A stretch of 64,000 bases of DNA, from positions 2,894,501 to 2,958,500 of the forward strand of contig NZ_CP022222.1 in NCBI RefSeq assembly GCF_009930815.1, in the 5' to 3' direction. A program made the position numbers and the translations under genes. Below, piece by piece: positions 42,347 to 50,951 of this stretch (positions are counted from its first letter, which is position 1; each line of letters starts with the position of its first letter). The notes beneath the pieces are model-generated. The model had not been told where the DNA came from. It made no database searches and saw nothing but the letters and a program-made list of their open reading frames with translations. This DNA is from Bradyrhizobium sp. CCBAU 051011 (lineage in GTDB: Bacteria > Pseudomonadota > Alphaproteobacteria > Rhizobiales > Xanthobacteraceae).

Positions 42347-42667
42347 CTAACGCGTCGGCTGTCCCTTTGTCTCCTGTTGGCTGACCGCCTTGTAGACTTC
42401 GAAGCGTGGCTTGACGAAGATGAGGTCCGGACACTGCCGTTTCGCAGTGACCGACGGCATGGCCGAGCGAACGCCGTAGTGGCGGGCTTCGTAGCTCGCG
42501 GCAGCGACGACGCCGCGCTCGGCCGAACCGCCCACTGCCACCGGCTTGCCGCGCAGGTCCGGATTATCGCGCTGCTCCACTGATGCGTAGAAGGCATCCA
42601 TGTCGATATGGATGATCTTGCGGTGAGGCGCCGTGGAAGCGCCGCGTTCCGGATCGGGAAGGACCAT
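42347..42667 (-). pseudogene. Truncated DNA polymerase IV fragment (dinB N-terminus)
   Basis: The 106-aa open frame carries the first part of a Y-family polymerase: [22 protein letters not shown] (catalytic DMD), [26 protein letters not shown], and [11 protein letters not shown]. Family homology stops there, and the frame ends eight residues later. The palm's SxDE motif, the rest of the palm, and the finger and little-finger domains (about 260 residues) are absent from the following sequence. It therefore cannot be a working polymerase. Deletion at or before the oxidoreductase gene is the likely cause. Confidence 0.85.
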
Positions 42668-42715
42668 GGGCGCATTGTACAGGGCGCCGCAAGCCGAGTC
42701 GCGGCTAAGTCAGCC

Positions 42716-42982
42716 TCAATCCGCCGAGGTGCATTCAGGGCAGGTGTCGCCGATCGAGTCGAGCACCTCGGCGATCGCGACGGCAGCCACTTGCGACGAA
42801 ACGCCGGTCGGCGGATCCGTCCGAGCGATCTGGAATGCGCGGTCGCGGGCATGCGGATCGGCGCGGTACTGCATCCACCCGTGCTCCTCGCATTCGCAAA
42901 TGGCGCCGGCCTCGCTGAGCACCGAAATCGCCCAGCCGCGGAGCGTCCGGGTCCCTGGTTGCTTTTCCTTCGTCATCAGCAT
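42716..42982 (-). CDS. Small hypothetical protein with Cys pairs
   Basis: The 88-aa protein is preceded by taggag at a good distance. It contains LRGWAISVLSEAGAICECEEHGWMQYRADPHARDRAFQIA and ends GDTCPECTSAD. The CxC and CPEC motifs could bind a metal. I recall similar short proteins in Bradyrhizobium genomes, but no function is known. It lies between the dinB fragment and the disrupted SRAP gene on the same strand. Confidence 0.65.
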   Translation of the reverse strand: MLMTKEKQPGTRTLRGWAISVLSEAGAICECEEHGWMQYRADPHARDRAFQIARTDPPTGVSSQVAAVAIAEVLDSIGDTCPECTSAD

Positions 42983-43109
42983 TCGAAATCGCTCCTACCG
43001 GGCGAATCCTCACGCCTCGCCGTCCGTTCCGGGCTGCTAACACAGGTCAGAGATTCCGAATTGCATGGCTATTGCTTTTCCACGTGTTCCGTCCGCCTGT
43101 GCAAAAATG

Positions 43110-43834
43110 TCAGGCGGCCAGCGCGGGATCTTCCTTTTCGCCGGTCGCAACGATCTTCAGCGCGCCGTCCGGCAACGGCCGCTGGAGCGCCTTAGCTTCG
43201 TCCCAAGGGGCGCGCAGCCAGACATCGTACTCTTCGGTTGTCGTCAGGATCACAGGCATCGCCTTTGGATGGACGCGTTCCACCTCGGCATTCGGCTTGC
43301 AAGTCAGGAAGGCGTAGACATCGATCGTGACTTCTCCTTCCTTGGCCTTCCGGACGCTGGTCCAGTTCGTCCAGAGGCCGGCGAACGCCAGCAGTGGGCG
43401 GCTTTCGTCCGGAGCGAACCATACCGGAACCTTCTTGCCATCGATCGTGTCGTACTCGCTGAATGACGTGAAGGGGACCAGGCAACGATGCTCGGTCCCG
43501 AGCCATCGCTTCCAATGCGCACTGCCCACGTTTCGGATATTGGTGGTGCCATTGTCCGGCTCCATCCGAAGCAATTCATTGAAATCGACCGGCTTACCCT
43601 TGGCCTCCAGCTTCTGGCTCGCTTCTTGGTGGCGTCCAAGAGCGCCTGCTGGGAGGACGGCATGCCCCATCGAGCCATGACGATCTCACGACCGTCGGGC
43701 GCGTTGCGAACGATCGGCGCTGGATAGTCCGGAAAGATGCCGGGCATTGAAGGCAGGTTGCCAACGCGACTGTTGAGTGCGTTGAACAGGCGGCGGATCG
43801 CGTCCGCGTTCTTGGTCATCGAATACAGATTGCA
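43110..43834 (-). pseudogene. SRAP (YedK/HMCES-like) gene, interrupted at codon 2 and frameshifted
   Basis: SRAP proteins crosslink through Cys2 to abasic sites in single-stranded DNA and protect them. From 43834 the frame reads C-N-L-Y-S and continues to [17 protein letters not shown] one-base loss near 43638 then moves the remainder ([16 protein letters not shown]...[22 protein letters not shown]...[11 protein letters not shown]) to another frame, ending at 43110. The codon before Cys2 is now ATC, because the IS110 element begins there. The original GTG start and ribosome binding site survive at 45204-45217 beyond the element. The gene thus has two lesions, an insertion and a frameshift, and should be inactive. 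Confidence 0.85.
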
Positions 43835-45200
43835 GATGTGGACGGCCCCCCACTTGTCAGGATGATAGCAGACTTTTGACCTGATCGCTTGCTATCAGAT
43901 GTCCGGCCTGTTAGCGCGGACAAAGTCCGCTGGCCGAGATGGTGTTCGCTACGCCCGCTCCAAGCACATAGGCGACATTGATGATGCCGGTGTAATCTAC
44001 GGAAGCTCGCGCGTTTTGACCGATCGGTCCTTCCATCTACCGCGTCCTGCAAGTTCGTGGGCTATCCGCCGAGGAACCTCGCTCGCGGCGCCAATTTCAG
44101 ATCAGATAGGCATGGCGGCTACCGGCCGGTTGTACTCCGCCCGATATCATCAAGCGCCAAGCGATGCGGGCGAACTTGTTAGCCAAGGCCACCGCGACCA
44201 ACTTCGGCGGCTTTCGCTCCAGCAGCGAAGCGAGCCAGAGTGTGGGCTTATGACGACCCTTTCGGATATGCCTCAGCAGCGCGGTCGCACCGACGATCGA
44301 CGTCGATCGGAGCACTGAATCTCCGGCCTTTGTGATACCGCCATGTCTTTGCCGGCCGCCAGTTGAATGATCCTTGGGCGTCAGTCCGAGCCAAGCCGCA
44401 AAGTCACGGCCTGATCTGAACGTCTCTGGCGGGGGCGCCTTCATGCTTAGCATGGACGACCCAATCGGACCGACGCCGGGAATCGTCGCAATACGCCTGC
44501 TGACGTCATCCTCGCGGTGCCACTTCATCAGCTTGGCCTCAATCTTTGCCAGGCGAGCTTGGACCGCGGCATACTCTTCTGCCTGAAGGCGAAAGAGGTC
44601 CCGCGCCATTTCCGGTAAGCCGTCATCCTCGAGCACCCGCTTGATGAGTGCCGTGACGTTCTGCCGGCCGGCGGGGCCGACGATGCCAAACTCGGCTGCA
44701 TAGCTCCTGAAAGCATTGGAGAGCTGCGACTTCACGCTGACCAGGCGCTCCCGCACGGTCATCAACATGCAGGCCGCTTGCCGTTCCTTCGACTTCACCG
44801 GTACAAACCGCATGCTCGGGCGGGTGACCGCTCACACAACGCCTCGGCGTCGGCCGTGTCGTTCTTACCGCGCATCACGTAAGCCTTCACATACTGAGGT
44901 GGGATCAGCTTCACCTCGTGACCGAACGACTGCAGCAGGCGCGCCCAATGATGCGAGCTGCCGCAGGACTCAATGGCGACGAGAACCGTCGGAAGCCGCT
45001 GGAAGTAGCGGATCATCTCGGCTCGCCGGAACTGGCGGCGGACAACCACCACCTCGTTCTCGTCAATACCGTGAAGCTGGAAAACCGACTTAGAAGTATC
45101 CATACCGATGCGAATAGGAGGATTCATCGGACTTTCCTCTCATCTAGCTGTGACGCCGAGAGCGCCATAGAACCGTGGGGATGAGAGGCCGTCCACACCA
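43835..45200 (-). mobile_element. IS110-family insertion sequence inside the SRAP gene
   Basis: The element is about 1366 bp. Read inward, both ends carry tgtggacggcc (43837-43847, and the complement at 45188-45198), an 11-bp terminal inverted repeat consistent with the IS1111 branch of IS110. A TGC triplet (minus strand) flanks both sides and is Cys codon 2 of the interrupted SRAP gene, so it is either a 3-bp duplication or part of an end. The limits are inferred by rejoining the SRAP reading frame, which gives a clean GTG-TGC-AAT start. Its transposase gene is frameshifted. Confidence 0.82.
44097..45127 (-). pseudogene. IS110-family transposase, frameshifted
   Basis: The N-terminal DEDD RuvC-like domain runs from the ATG at 45127: IGMDTSKSVFQLHG (D), AIESCGSSHHWAR (E) and KNDTADAEAL (D, D). 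At about 44825 the frame runs on to a premature stop. The C-terminal part continues in another frame as TRPSMRFVPVKSKERQA, with the Transposase_20 motif TIPGVGPIGSSML and the end KFARIAWRLM. One inserted base would restore a normal protein of about 343 residues. IS110 enzymes are not known to need programmed frameshifting, so this copy is probably dead. Confidence 0.85.
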
Positions 45201-45217
45201 GCACACTTCAGTCCTCC
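45201..45217 (-). promoter_or_regulatory. Orphaned ribosome binding site and start of the SRAP gene
   Basis: Minus strand: GGAGG (45217-45213), 6 bp, then GTG TGC (45206-45201). TGC is the Cys codon that must follow the SRAP start codon, and the coding sequence resumes beyond the IS110 element at 43834. The stop codon of the upstream gene (45210-45208) lies between the ribosome binding site and the start, showing the two genes formed a coupled pair before the insertion. Confidence 0.75.
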
Positions 45218-45711
45218 GGAGGCACGTTGCGCGGCCGCTGCGTTAGTTGCAGCAGCGTCGCCGAGGGGCGCCGGCCCGCATTAGCGCACTTCCGACAACG
45301 CAGCCTGCCGGCGAGATCATGAACGAAGGTTGTCGGTGGATGGGGCAGATCAGCGAGATCGACTTGGTTCGGCGCCCTGCAGCGCGAGCACTCGATCTGA
45401 AGCCAAGGATAGCCGCCGTTTATCGCCTGATCGACGGTCGGAGATGGATCGATCGGTTCTCCGTCCGCCCACATCCGCTCGTTCCAGCTTTCAGCCAGGA
45501 GCCGATCGGCCTGGCGGATCAGCGCGTCCCCCTTGGCGCGCAGCTCGTCCGACTGCGCGGCCAAAATGCCTGTCATCGTCCGCGCCTTGCCAAGCTCCTT
45601 CTTCAAGGCCTTACGGTCTCCGCCGGAAAGGGGCGTCGGGTGATGCTTAGGGGCCATCCGGAACGTCGCCGGGCCGTTATCAGATGGGCTCGAAGGTCGG
45701 CCAGCAGCCAT
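45208..45711 (-). CDS. Hypothetical zinc-ribbon protein upstream of SRAP
   Basis: The 167-aa protein has a helical first half (GDRKALKKELGKARTMTGIL, RAKGDALIRQADRLLAESWNERMW), then CSRC and CRKC pairs about 37 residues apart that could bind zinc. The second half ends in low-complexity basic sequence. I recall relatives in Bradyrhizobium without known function. The start could be the ATG at 45711 or the one at 45657 (MAPKHHPTPLSGGD), which begins the better-conserved part. Its stop overlaps the ribosome binding region of the disrupted SRAP gene, and its 5' end overlaps the next upstream gene by 32 bp. Confidence 0.65.
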   Translation of the reverse strand: MAAGRPSSPSDNGPATFRMAPKHHPTPLSGGDRKALKKELGKARTMTGILAAQSDELRAKGDALIRQADRLLAESWNERMWADGEPIDPSPTVDQAINGGYPWLQIECSRCRAPNQVDLADLPHPPTTFVHDLAGRLRCRKCANAGRRPSATLLQLTQRPRNVPPED

Positions 45712-46084
45712 CTTCCTCGTGGCGGCCAGTCCGGTTCTGGCAGGTGTTGTTTAGCAGTCGCTGCCCGACCCCCCTCCAGTTCGCTTGCTGGCCGTACAGG
45801 CGGATGGCGTCGGTCTTCTGGATCTCGACAATGCGCTCACACCTGCGACAGAATACTCGCAGGACATGCTGCGGGATTTCGGAGAGGCGCTGCCCTGCGC
45901 TCGATCGTTCCGAAGATCTGGTTTCGAATTGGGCATCGTTCAGGACGGCATGCCAATATTCGTCCGGCATCTCGTCCTGCGGACCGAGAGGGGGTGTCAC
46001 CACCGGCTTTCTGCCGATCGAAGCGCCCAGCTTTTCCATTTGTTTCGGGGTAGGCATCCGCCAACCCGCGGGTCGATCGCTCAT
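45680..46084 (-). CDS. Hypothetical protein with a CxxC motif
   Basis: The 134-aa protein starts MSDRPAGWRMPTPKQMEKLG. It contains VFCRRCERIVEIQKTDAIRLYG, a single CxxC in a basic helix, and a late Cys (NNTCQNRTGRHEEDGCW) that could complete a four-Cys site. It is the first gene of a minus-strand group leading to SRAP and overlaps the next gene by 32 bp. It is divergent from ku. The function is unknown; a small nucleic-acid-binding zinc protein is possible. Confidence 0.6.
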   Translation of the reverse strand: MSDRPAGWRMPTPKQMEKLGASIGRKPVVTPPLGPQDEMPDEYWHAVLNDAQFETRSSERSSAGQRLSEIPQHVLRVFCRRCERIVEIQKTDAIRLYGQQANWRGVGQRLLNNTCQNRTGRHEEDGCWPTFEPI

Positions 46085-46264
46085 GGCATGATTAGAACAT
46101 ATCAAGAACAAATGTCGAGTCCGACGAACGGAGGGCAGGGACCGATTTTTTCGGTCGCGATCGGCCAGTCCAAATTGACAATCTCAAAACAGGACGGCGT
46201 GTCGGAACCAGCCCCTTTCGATCGTCTTGAATCCGAGCTGCCCCGAAAACGGAGTTCTGCGTAC

Positions 46265-47188
46265 ATGGCTCCCCGCGCCAACTGGAAAGGTTTTCTGCGT
46301 CTGTCCCTCGTCACTTGTCCGGTGGCGCTGTATCCAGCCACGTCCGAGTCCGAGAAAATCTCGTTCAACCAACTCAATCGGCAGACCGGCCACCGCATCA
46401 AATACCTCAAGGTCGACGCCGATACCGGCGATGAGGTGCCGAACGAAGACATCGTCAAGGGCTACCAGCTCGAGAAAGACCAATTCATCGAGGTGACCAA
46501 GGAAGAGCTCGAAGAGATCGCGCTGGAGTCCACGCGTACCATTGAGATCGACGAATTCGTCGAGAAGTCCGAGATCGATCCACGTTACCTGATCCGTCCC
46601 TACTATCTGCGTCCGGACGGGAAGGTTGGCCACGACGCCTTCGCTGTCATCCGCGAGACCATCCGGGAGATGAACAAGGTCGCGATCGGTCGTGTGGTGT
46701 TAACCAATCGCGAGCACATCATCGCGCTTGAGCCACTGGATAAGGGGCTGGTGGGCACCTTGTTGCGATACCCCTACGAAGTGCGCTCCGAACAGGAGTA
46801 TTTCGACGATATCCAGGACGTCAAAGTTACGAAGGACATGCTGGACTTGGCCAGGCATATCGTGAACCAGAAATCAGGTCGGTTCGACCCTGACAAGTTC
46901 GAGGATCAGTACGAAACCGCTCTCATAGACCTCATCAACCAGAAGCGTGCCGGCAAGCCGATCACGCCAAAGGAGCGGCCGCGCGGCGAGAACGTGGTAG
47001 ATCTGATGGAGGCGTTGCGACGAAGCGTCGGCGGGGCTGCGGAAACGAAGGGCTCGAAGAAGCCGGTGAAAAAGCCGCGCAAGGCGGCAGCCGGACAGAA
47101 GGAAATGCTGATGCCGATCGCCGGCAAAAAGCCGAAGGAAGCGGCGGCGAAGAAGCCGGCAGCCAGGCCGCAGCGCAAGTCCGCGTGA
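46265..47188 (+). CDS. ku: Non-homologous end joining protein Ku (first copy)
   Basis: Bacterial Ku forms a homodimeric ring on DNA ends and recruits ligase. The 307-aa protein has the normal core: APRANWKGFLRLSLVTCPVALYPA, ISFNQLNRQTGHRIKYLKVDADTG, RTIEIDEFVEKSEIDPRYLIRPYYLRP, and GRVVLTNREHIIALEPLDKGL. The tail is Lys/Ala-rich (KKPVKKPRKAAAGQK, KKPKEAAAKKPAAR), as in Ku proteins that contact DNA or LigD by their C-terminus. The frame is open upstream, but the ATG at 46265 starts the homology. It is divergent from the zinc-protein genes and followed by an RNase Z remnant and a second ku. Confidence 0.95.
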   Translation: MAPRANWKGFLRLSLVTCPVALYPATSESEKISFNQLNRQTGHRIKYLKVDADTGDEVPNEDIVKGYQLEKDQFIEVTKEELEEIALESTRTIEIDEFVEKSEIDPRYLIRPYYLRPDGKVGHDAFAVIRETIREMNKVAIGRVVLTNREHIIALEPLDKGLVGTLLRYPYEVRSEQEYFDDIQDVKVTKDMLDLARHIVNQKSGRFDPDKFEDQYETALIDLINQKRAGKPITPKERPRGENVVDLMEALRRSVGGAAETKGSKKPVKKPRKAAAGQKEMLMPIAGKKPKEAAAKKPAARPQRKSA

Positions 47189-47660
47189 TTGGATTCCGTG
47201 TCATCGGAGAAAACCAGGGCGTGAGCGTTCTCGGCTACCGCCTCGCCGCCCTCGGTGTGCCCGACGGTCCGGTGCGCAAGGAGCTGGCGGAAGGAAGACC
47301 GGCGACACTCGCGGATGGTAGGACAATCGATCCCGAAGACGTCCTCGGTCCGCCAGAGCGGCGCATGAAGCTGGTTATCGTGGGGGATGCCGAAACCACC
47401 GACGGATTGGCCGAACTGGTCCGGGGCGCGGACTTGCTGGTGATCGAAGCCACGTTTCTGGACCGCGACGCGGCGATTGCGCGCGACTACGGGCATCTGA
47501 CGGCGGATGAAGCGGCCGCGCTTGCGGCTATGTGACGTGAAGCAGCTCGTCCTGACCCACATTTCCGGCCGGTATAGCGATGAGGACCCTATTGATGGAG
47601 GCAAAGAAGACGTTTCCAAACAGCCGAATTGCCGTGGATTTCGATCGGATCGTTATCTAA
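47185..47660 (+). pseudogene. Ribonuclease Z-like C-terminal fragment with two frameshifts
   Basis: Three pieces in different frames together give the C-terminal half of an RNase Z-type metallo-beta-lactamase protein. The first has VSVLGYRLAALGVPDGPVRKEL, MKLVIVGDAETTDGLAELVRGADLLVIEATFL and GHLTADEAAALA. After a shift near 47525 it continues KQLVLTHISGRYSDED. After another near 47600 it continues EAKKTFPNSRIAVDFDRIVI, ending at the TAA 47658-47660. The N-terminal half with the HxHxDH zinc site is missing. It begins overlapping the ku stop, so it looks like debris from recombination behind ku. Confidence 0.82.
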
Positions 47661-47682
47661 CCGGCCGCTGCGGAGTACATGC

Positions 47683-48300
47683 ATGGCGAAGAAGCTGAAG
47701 ACCTACGAGACATCATTAGGCTTTTTCGACTTGGCGATAGCGGCGCCTTCGATGAAGGCGGCTTTGGAAGCCTGGGGCGCCGACAGCAATCTCTTTCACC
47801 AGGGTGCGGCGAGGCAAAGTGAGGATCCCGACGTTATCGCGGCGACCATGGCAGCTCCGGGCGTCGTTCTGAAACGCCCGGTCGGTCCCAACGGGCCCTT
47901 CAAGGAGCAGGCAGAACTGCCTACCGATCTCGCCGGCGACCGCGGCTCGAAGAGGTCCGGCCGCAAGTCGCAGGGCCGTAAGGCACAGAGACCTTCGAGG
48001 CGAGGCAACGACCAGGCGGCGGACCGGAAGGCCGCACTCGCTTTCGAGAAGGAGCACAAGCGCCGCGCGCGCGAGCGCGCGAAGGAAGAAGCTGCCCTGG
48101 AGAAGGAGCGCGAGCGGCGGCAGCATGCCATCGACAAGGCACAAGGTGCCTTGGACGCAGCCCGCCGGAAGCACGAAGAGAAAACAGCAGGCATTCGAGC
48201 CGAGCTGGAGGCTCTTGAGGAGGAGGCGCGGGTCGAAGAGGCGCGTTGGGAGAAGGAGATGATGCGACTGCAAGCTGCGTCGCGACGGGCGCGAGGGTAA
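47683..48300 (+). CDS. Basic coiled-coil protein between the ku genes
   Basis: The 205-aa protein begins MAKKLKTYETSLGFFDLAIAAPSMKAALEAWG, a conserved-looking helical head of about 60 residues. A basic linker (SKRSGRKSQGRKAQRPSRRG) and a long charged coiled coil (EKEHKRRARERAKEEAALEKERERR and onward) follow. I recall such proteins close to ku genes in Bradyrhizobium; their role is not known. Because it lies in line with both ku genes, a DNA-binding or scaffold role in end joining is conceivable, but that is inference. Confidence 0.7.
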   Translation: MAKKLKTYETSLGFFDLAIAAPSMKAALEAWGADSNLFHQGAARQSEDPDVIAATMAAPGVVLKRPVGPNGPFKEQAELPTDLAGDRGSKRSGRKSQGRKAQRPSRRGNDQAADRKAALAFEKEHKRRARERAKEEAALEKERERRQHAIDKAQGALDAARRKHEEKTAGIRAELEALEEEARVEEARWEKEMMRLQAASRRARG

Positions 48301-48551
48301 GCAGCCCTCCGCTAGGCGGACACTGTGAACGGGCGTGGACAAAGGGCGGGATATCGACTTCGGCAGCGGAAGCCTTGCTGCAGCGCATGCTTGACAAGAT
48401 CGGAAGAAGCTTGTTCGCCGAAGGGTCATTCGGAGCATTCCTGCGGATATGTGAACGCAGGCCATCCCTGAAACTTCCGCTCCTTAAGTCCGTTGACTCC
48501 CCGGCCATAGCTCTGGCTTGGCCCTTGTACCCTGTTGCGTTGGAGTTTCCG

Positions 48552-49580
48552 GTGCCGGCATCCCGACCCTACTGGAAGGGCTATCTGAAACTGTCCTTCG
48601 TATCGTGTCCTGTCGCGCTCTATCCCGCAATCTCGGCGGCGGAGCGGATCTCCTTTCGGCAGGTTAACCGGCGTACGGGCCATCGCCTCAAACAGAAACT
48701 CTTCGATTCCGTTACGGGAGAAGCCGTAGACGCAGCCGACAAGGCGCGCGGCTATGAGATCGGCGAAAATGACTTTCTGTTGGTCGAGGACCGAGACCTT
48801 GAGCAGGCGCGACATCAGCGGCGGGCCCCCGGTGAGATGGAGCTTGTCACGCCGCCTCACCGTGAAAGCCCGCCAACCGTCCCCGCCAGCCTTCACGACG
48901 AGGCCGCCAAAGAGGGCGCCGGCAACTATGATGATGAAGACGAGCAACAGGAGGAAGCCGTCACTGTCCCGCGGCCGCAGAATACGCGCACGATCGAAAT
49001 TGAGCATTTCCTTCCGGCCGGGCAGATCGATGCGCGATATTTCGAAAAGCCGTACTACATCCTGCCTCGCGAGGAGATCAGTCAGGAATCTTTTGCGGTG
49101 ATCCGGGATGCGATGAGCCGGGAGGCCGTTAGCGGCTTGGCTCGCATCGTGCTGTCCTCACGCGAGCGGCCGTTTCTGCTCGAACCGATGGGCCGAGGCC
49201 TTCGCGGCGTAACACTGCGCTTCGCGCACGAGATCCGAAACGACTCGGAATATTTTAGCGAGATTCCCGAGATGAAGCTTCCGCCCGAAATGATGAAGCT
49301 CGCGCAGCACATCATCCGGACAAAATCAGCCGATTTCGATCCCAGTATGCTGAAGGATCACTATCGCAGCGCGCTCGTGCGCATCCTGCATAAGAAGCAG
49401 GCGAAAGGCCCCGCGAAAGTACCTCCGGTCAATCCCTCACGCGAGAACGTCGTCAACCTCATGGATGCGCTCCGGCGAAGCGTTGCAGCAGAGCGCTCGG
49501 CAAAGCCCGCTAGCCGCGGCCGCTCGGGAAAACCGGCCACTGGCGGGCGCGGCGCGCGCCAGCGCAGAACAACCGGTTGA
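48552..49580 (+). CDS. ku: Ku protein (second copy) with an internal acidic insertion
   Basis: The 342-aa protein shows the Ku core: RPYWKGYLKLSFVSCPVALYPA, ISFRQVNRRTGHRLKQKL, NTRTIEIEHFLPAGQIDARYFEKPYYILP and ARIVLSSRERPFLLEPMGRGL. Between LLVEDRDLEQA and NTRTIEIE it has about 55 extra residues, Glu/Asp/Gln-rich (YDDEDEQQEEAV), absent from the first copy. The tail is basic and Gly/Arg-rich. The start is GTG at 48552 with ggag 6 bp upstream; the open frame continues back to 48246 without homology. The 251 bp to the previous gene hold nothing I recognise. The two Ku proteins might heterodimerise. Confidence 0.9.
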   Translation: MPASRPYWKGYLKLSFVSCPVALYPAISAAERISFRQVNRRTGHRLKQKLFDSVTGEAVDAADKARGYEIGENDFLLVEDRDLEQARHQRRAPGEMELVTPPHRESPPTVPASLHDEAAKEGAGNYDDEDEQQEEAVTVPRPQNTRTIEIEHFLPAGQIDARYFEKPYYILPREEISQESFAVIRDAMSREAVSGLARIVLSSRERPFLLEPMGRGLRGVTLRFAHEIRNDSEYFSEIPEMKLPPEMMKLAQHIIRTKSADFDPSMLKDHYRSALVRILHKKQAKGPAKVPPVNPSRENVVNLMDALRRSVAAERSAKPASRGRSGKPATGGRGARQRRTTG

Positions 49581-49725
49581 CCCTACGCGATCATAGCGCC
49601 ACGGCCGATCCTTTTGGTCAGCTCACCTGCGGCTTGTCTGATTCGGGATTAGGCGCGGCAGCTCGGCACTTCCGTCCTTAGGAACCGCCTTTGATCCGGA
49701 AAGTTCATTGACAGGAGGAGGCGGT

Positions 49726-50874
49726 GTGTCGCTGATCGATTCACCCGATGCCGCGCAGACGATCGTCGATCCGCGTGATGCGGCCGAATCTGCTGGCCTG
49801 AGATACGTCTCGGACGAACGGCCCGGTATTCGACGCAAGAGGGTGGGGCCGGGATTCAGCTACGTACGACCAGACGGATCGAAGCTAATCGGACCTGACG
49901 CGCTGAAGCGGATCAGAGCACTCGCGATCCCGCCAGCATGGACCGACGTGTGGATCTGTCCGTTTCCGGATGGCCATATCCAGGCAACCGGCCGCGACGC
50001 AAAAGGGCGTAAGCAATATCGCTACCATGCTCGGTTCCGCGAAGTGCGCGAAAGCACAAAGTACGAGCATGTGGTCGCATTTGCAGACGCGCTCCCTTCC
50101 ATTCGGGAAACAGTGCGCGAGCACATGGCCTTGCGCGGCCTCCCGCGCGAAAAAGTTCTGGCGACTGTCGTGCATCTCCTGGAGACCACGTTGATCCGCG
50201 TAGGTAATGACGATTACGCCAGGCAGAACAACAGCTACGGTCTGACCACGCTGAAGAACCGGCACGTGGCGGTCAATGGAAACGAGGTTCGTTTTCGATT
50301 CACGGGCAAAGGGGGCAAACAATGGTCGCTGCGCGTACGAGACCGCCGCATCGCCAAGATCATCAAGGCCTGCCAAGAGCTCCCCGGACAGGAACTGCTT
50401 CAATACATCGACGAACAAGGCAATTGCCAGGACGTCACATCGACCGACGTGAACGAGTATCTCAAGGCAATCACCGGTAAAGATATCACGGCAAAGGATT
50501 TCCGAACCTGGGCAGGAACGGTGCTGGCGGCCATGACCCTGAGCGAATTTCAGAGCTTCGACAATGCCGCACAGGCCAAGCGCAATCTTCGCAGCGCCAT
50601 CGAAAAAGTTTCCGCCCGGCTCGGCAACACACCTACAATCTGCAGGAAGTGCTACATCCATCCGGAGGTACTTAACTCTTATATGGATGGAAATTTGGTC
50701 CTTGAGATCAAGTCACAAGTCGAGAGTGAGCTTCGGAGCGCTGTCGAAAATATGAAGCCGGAGGAGGCTGCCGTGCTCGCGTTACTCCGCGGCCGGCTTG
50801 CCAAACAGGCAGAGCAGTCGGAACACGCCGATCTCAAAGAGTCCTCTAGCAAGCGGCGGGCGCACGCCGCTTGA
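49726..50874 (+). CDS. DNA topoisomerase IB (poxvirus type)
   Basis: The 382-aa protein relaxes supercoils through a 3'-phosphotyrosine intermediate. The N-terminal domain has LRYVSDERPGIRRKRVGPGFSYVRPDG and IPPAWTDVWICPFPDGHIQATGRDAKGRKQYRYH. The catalytic domain shows RVGNDDYARQNNSYGLTTL (Arg), the KGGKQWSLRV strand (Lys), and the nucleophilic Tyr in CRKCYIHPEVLNSY. It starts at GTG 49726 with aggagg 7 bp upstream. Bacterial topoisomerase IB genes are often near ku/ligD regions in rhizobia. It converges on the polX gene with 77 bp between. Confidence 0.93.
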   Translation: MSLIDSPDAAQTIVDPRDAAESAGLRYVSDERPGIRRKRVGPGFSYVRPDGSKLIGPDALKRIRALAIPPAWTDVWICPFPDGHIQATGRDAKGRKQYRYHARFREVRESTKYEHVVAFADALPSIRETVREHMALRGLPREKVLATVVHLLETTLIRVGNDDYARQNNSYGLTTLKNRHVAVNGNEVRFRFTGKGGKQWSLRVRDRRIAKIIKACQELPGQELLQYIDEQGNCQDVTSTDVNEYLKAITGKDITAKDFRTWAGTVLAAMTLSEFQSFDNAAQAKRNLRSAIEKVSARLGNTPTICRKCYIHPEVLNSYMDGNLVLEIKSQVESELRSAVENMKPEEAAVLALLRGRLAKQAEQSEHADLKESSSKRRAHAA

Positions 50875-50951
50875 GTTGGACCATAGTCAGCGGAAGATTC
50901 TCCATACACGTGTTCGGGCAAATGGGCGGAGCATGCAGAGGGGGAGATCGC

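Noticed and set aside
45247..46053. Plus-strand open frame of 268 codons
   Set aside because: It is antisense to two short genes with CxxC motifs and has an Arg-rich shadow-type composition.
45785..46264. 160-codon upstream extension of ku
   Set aside because: It lies antisense to two likely minus-strand genes, and Ku homology starts at the ATG 46265.
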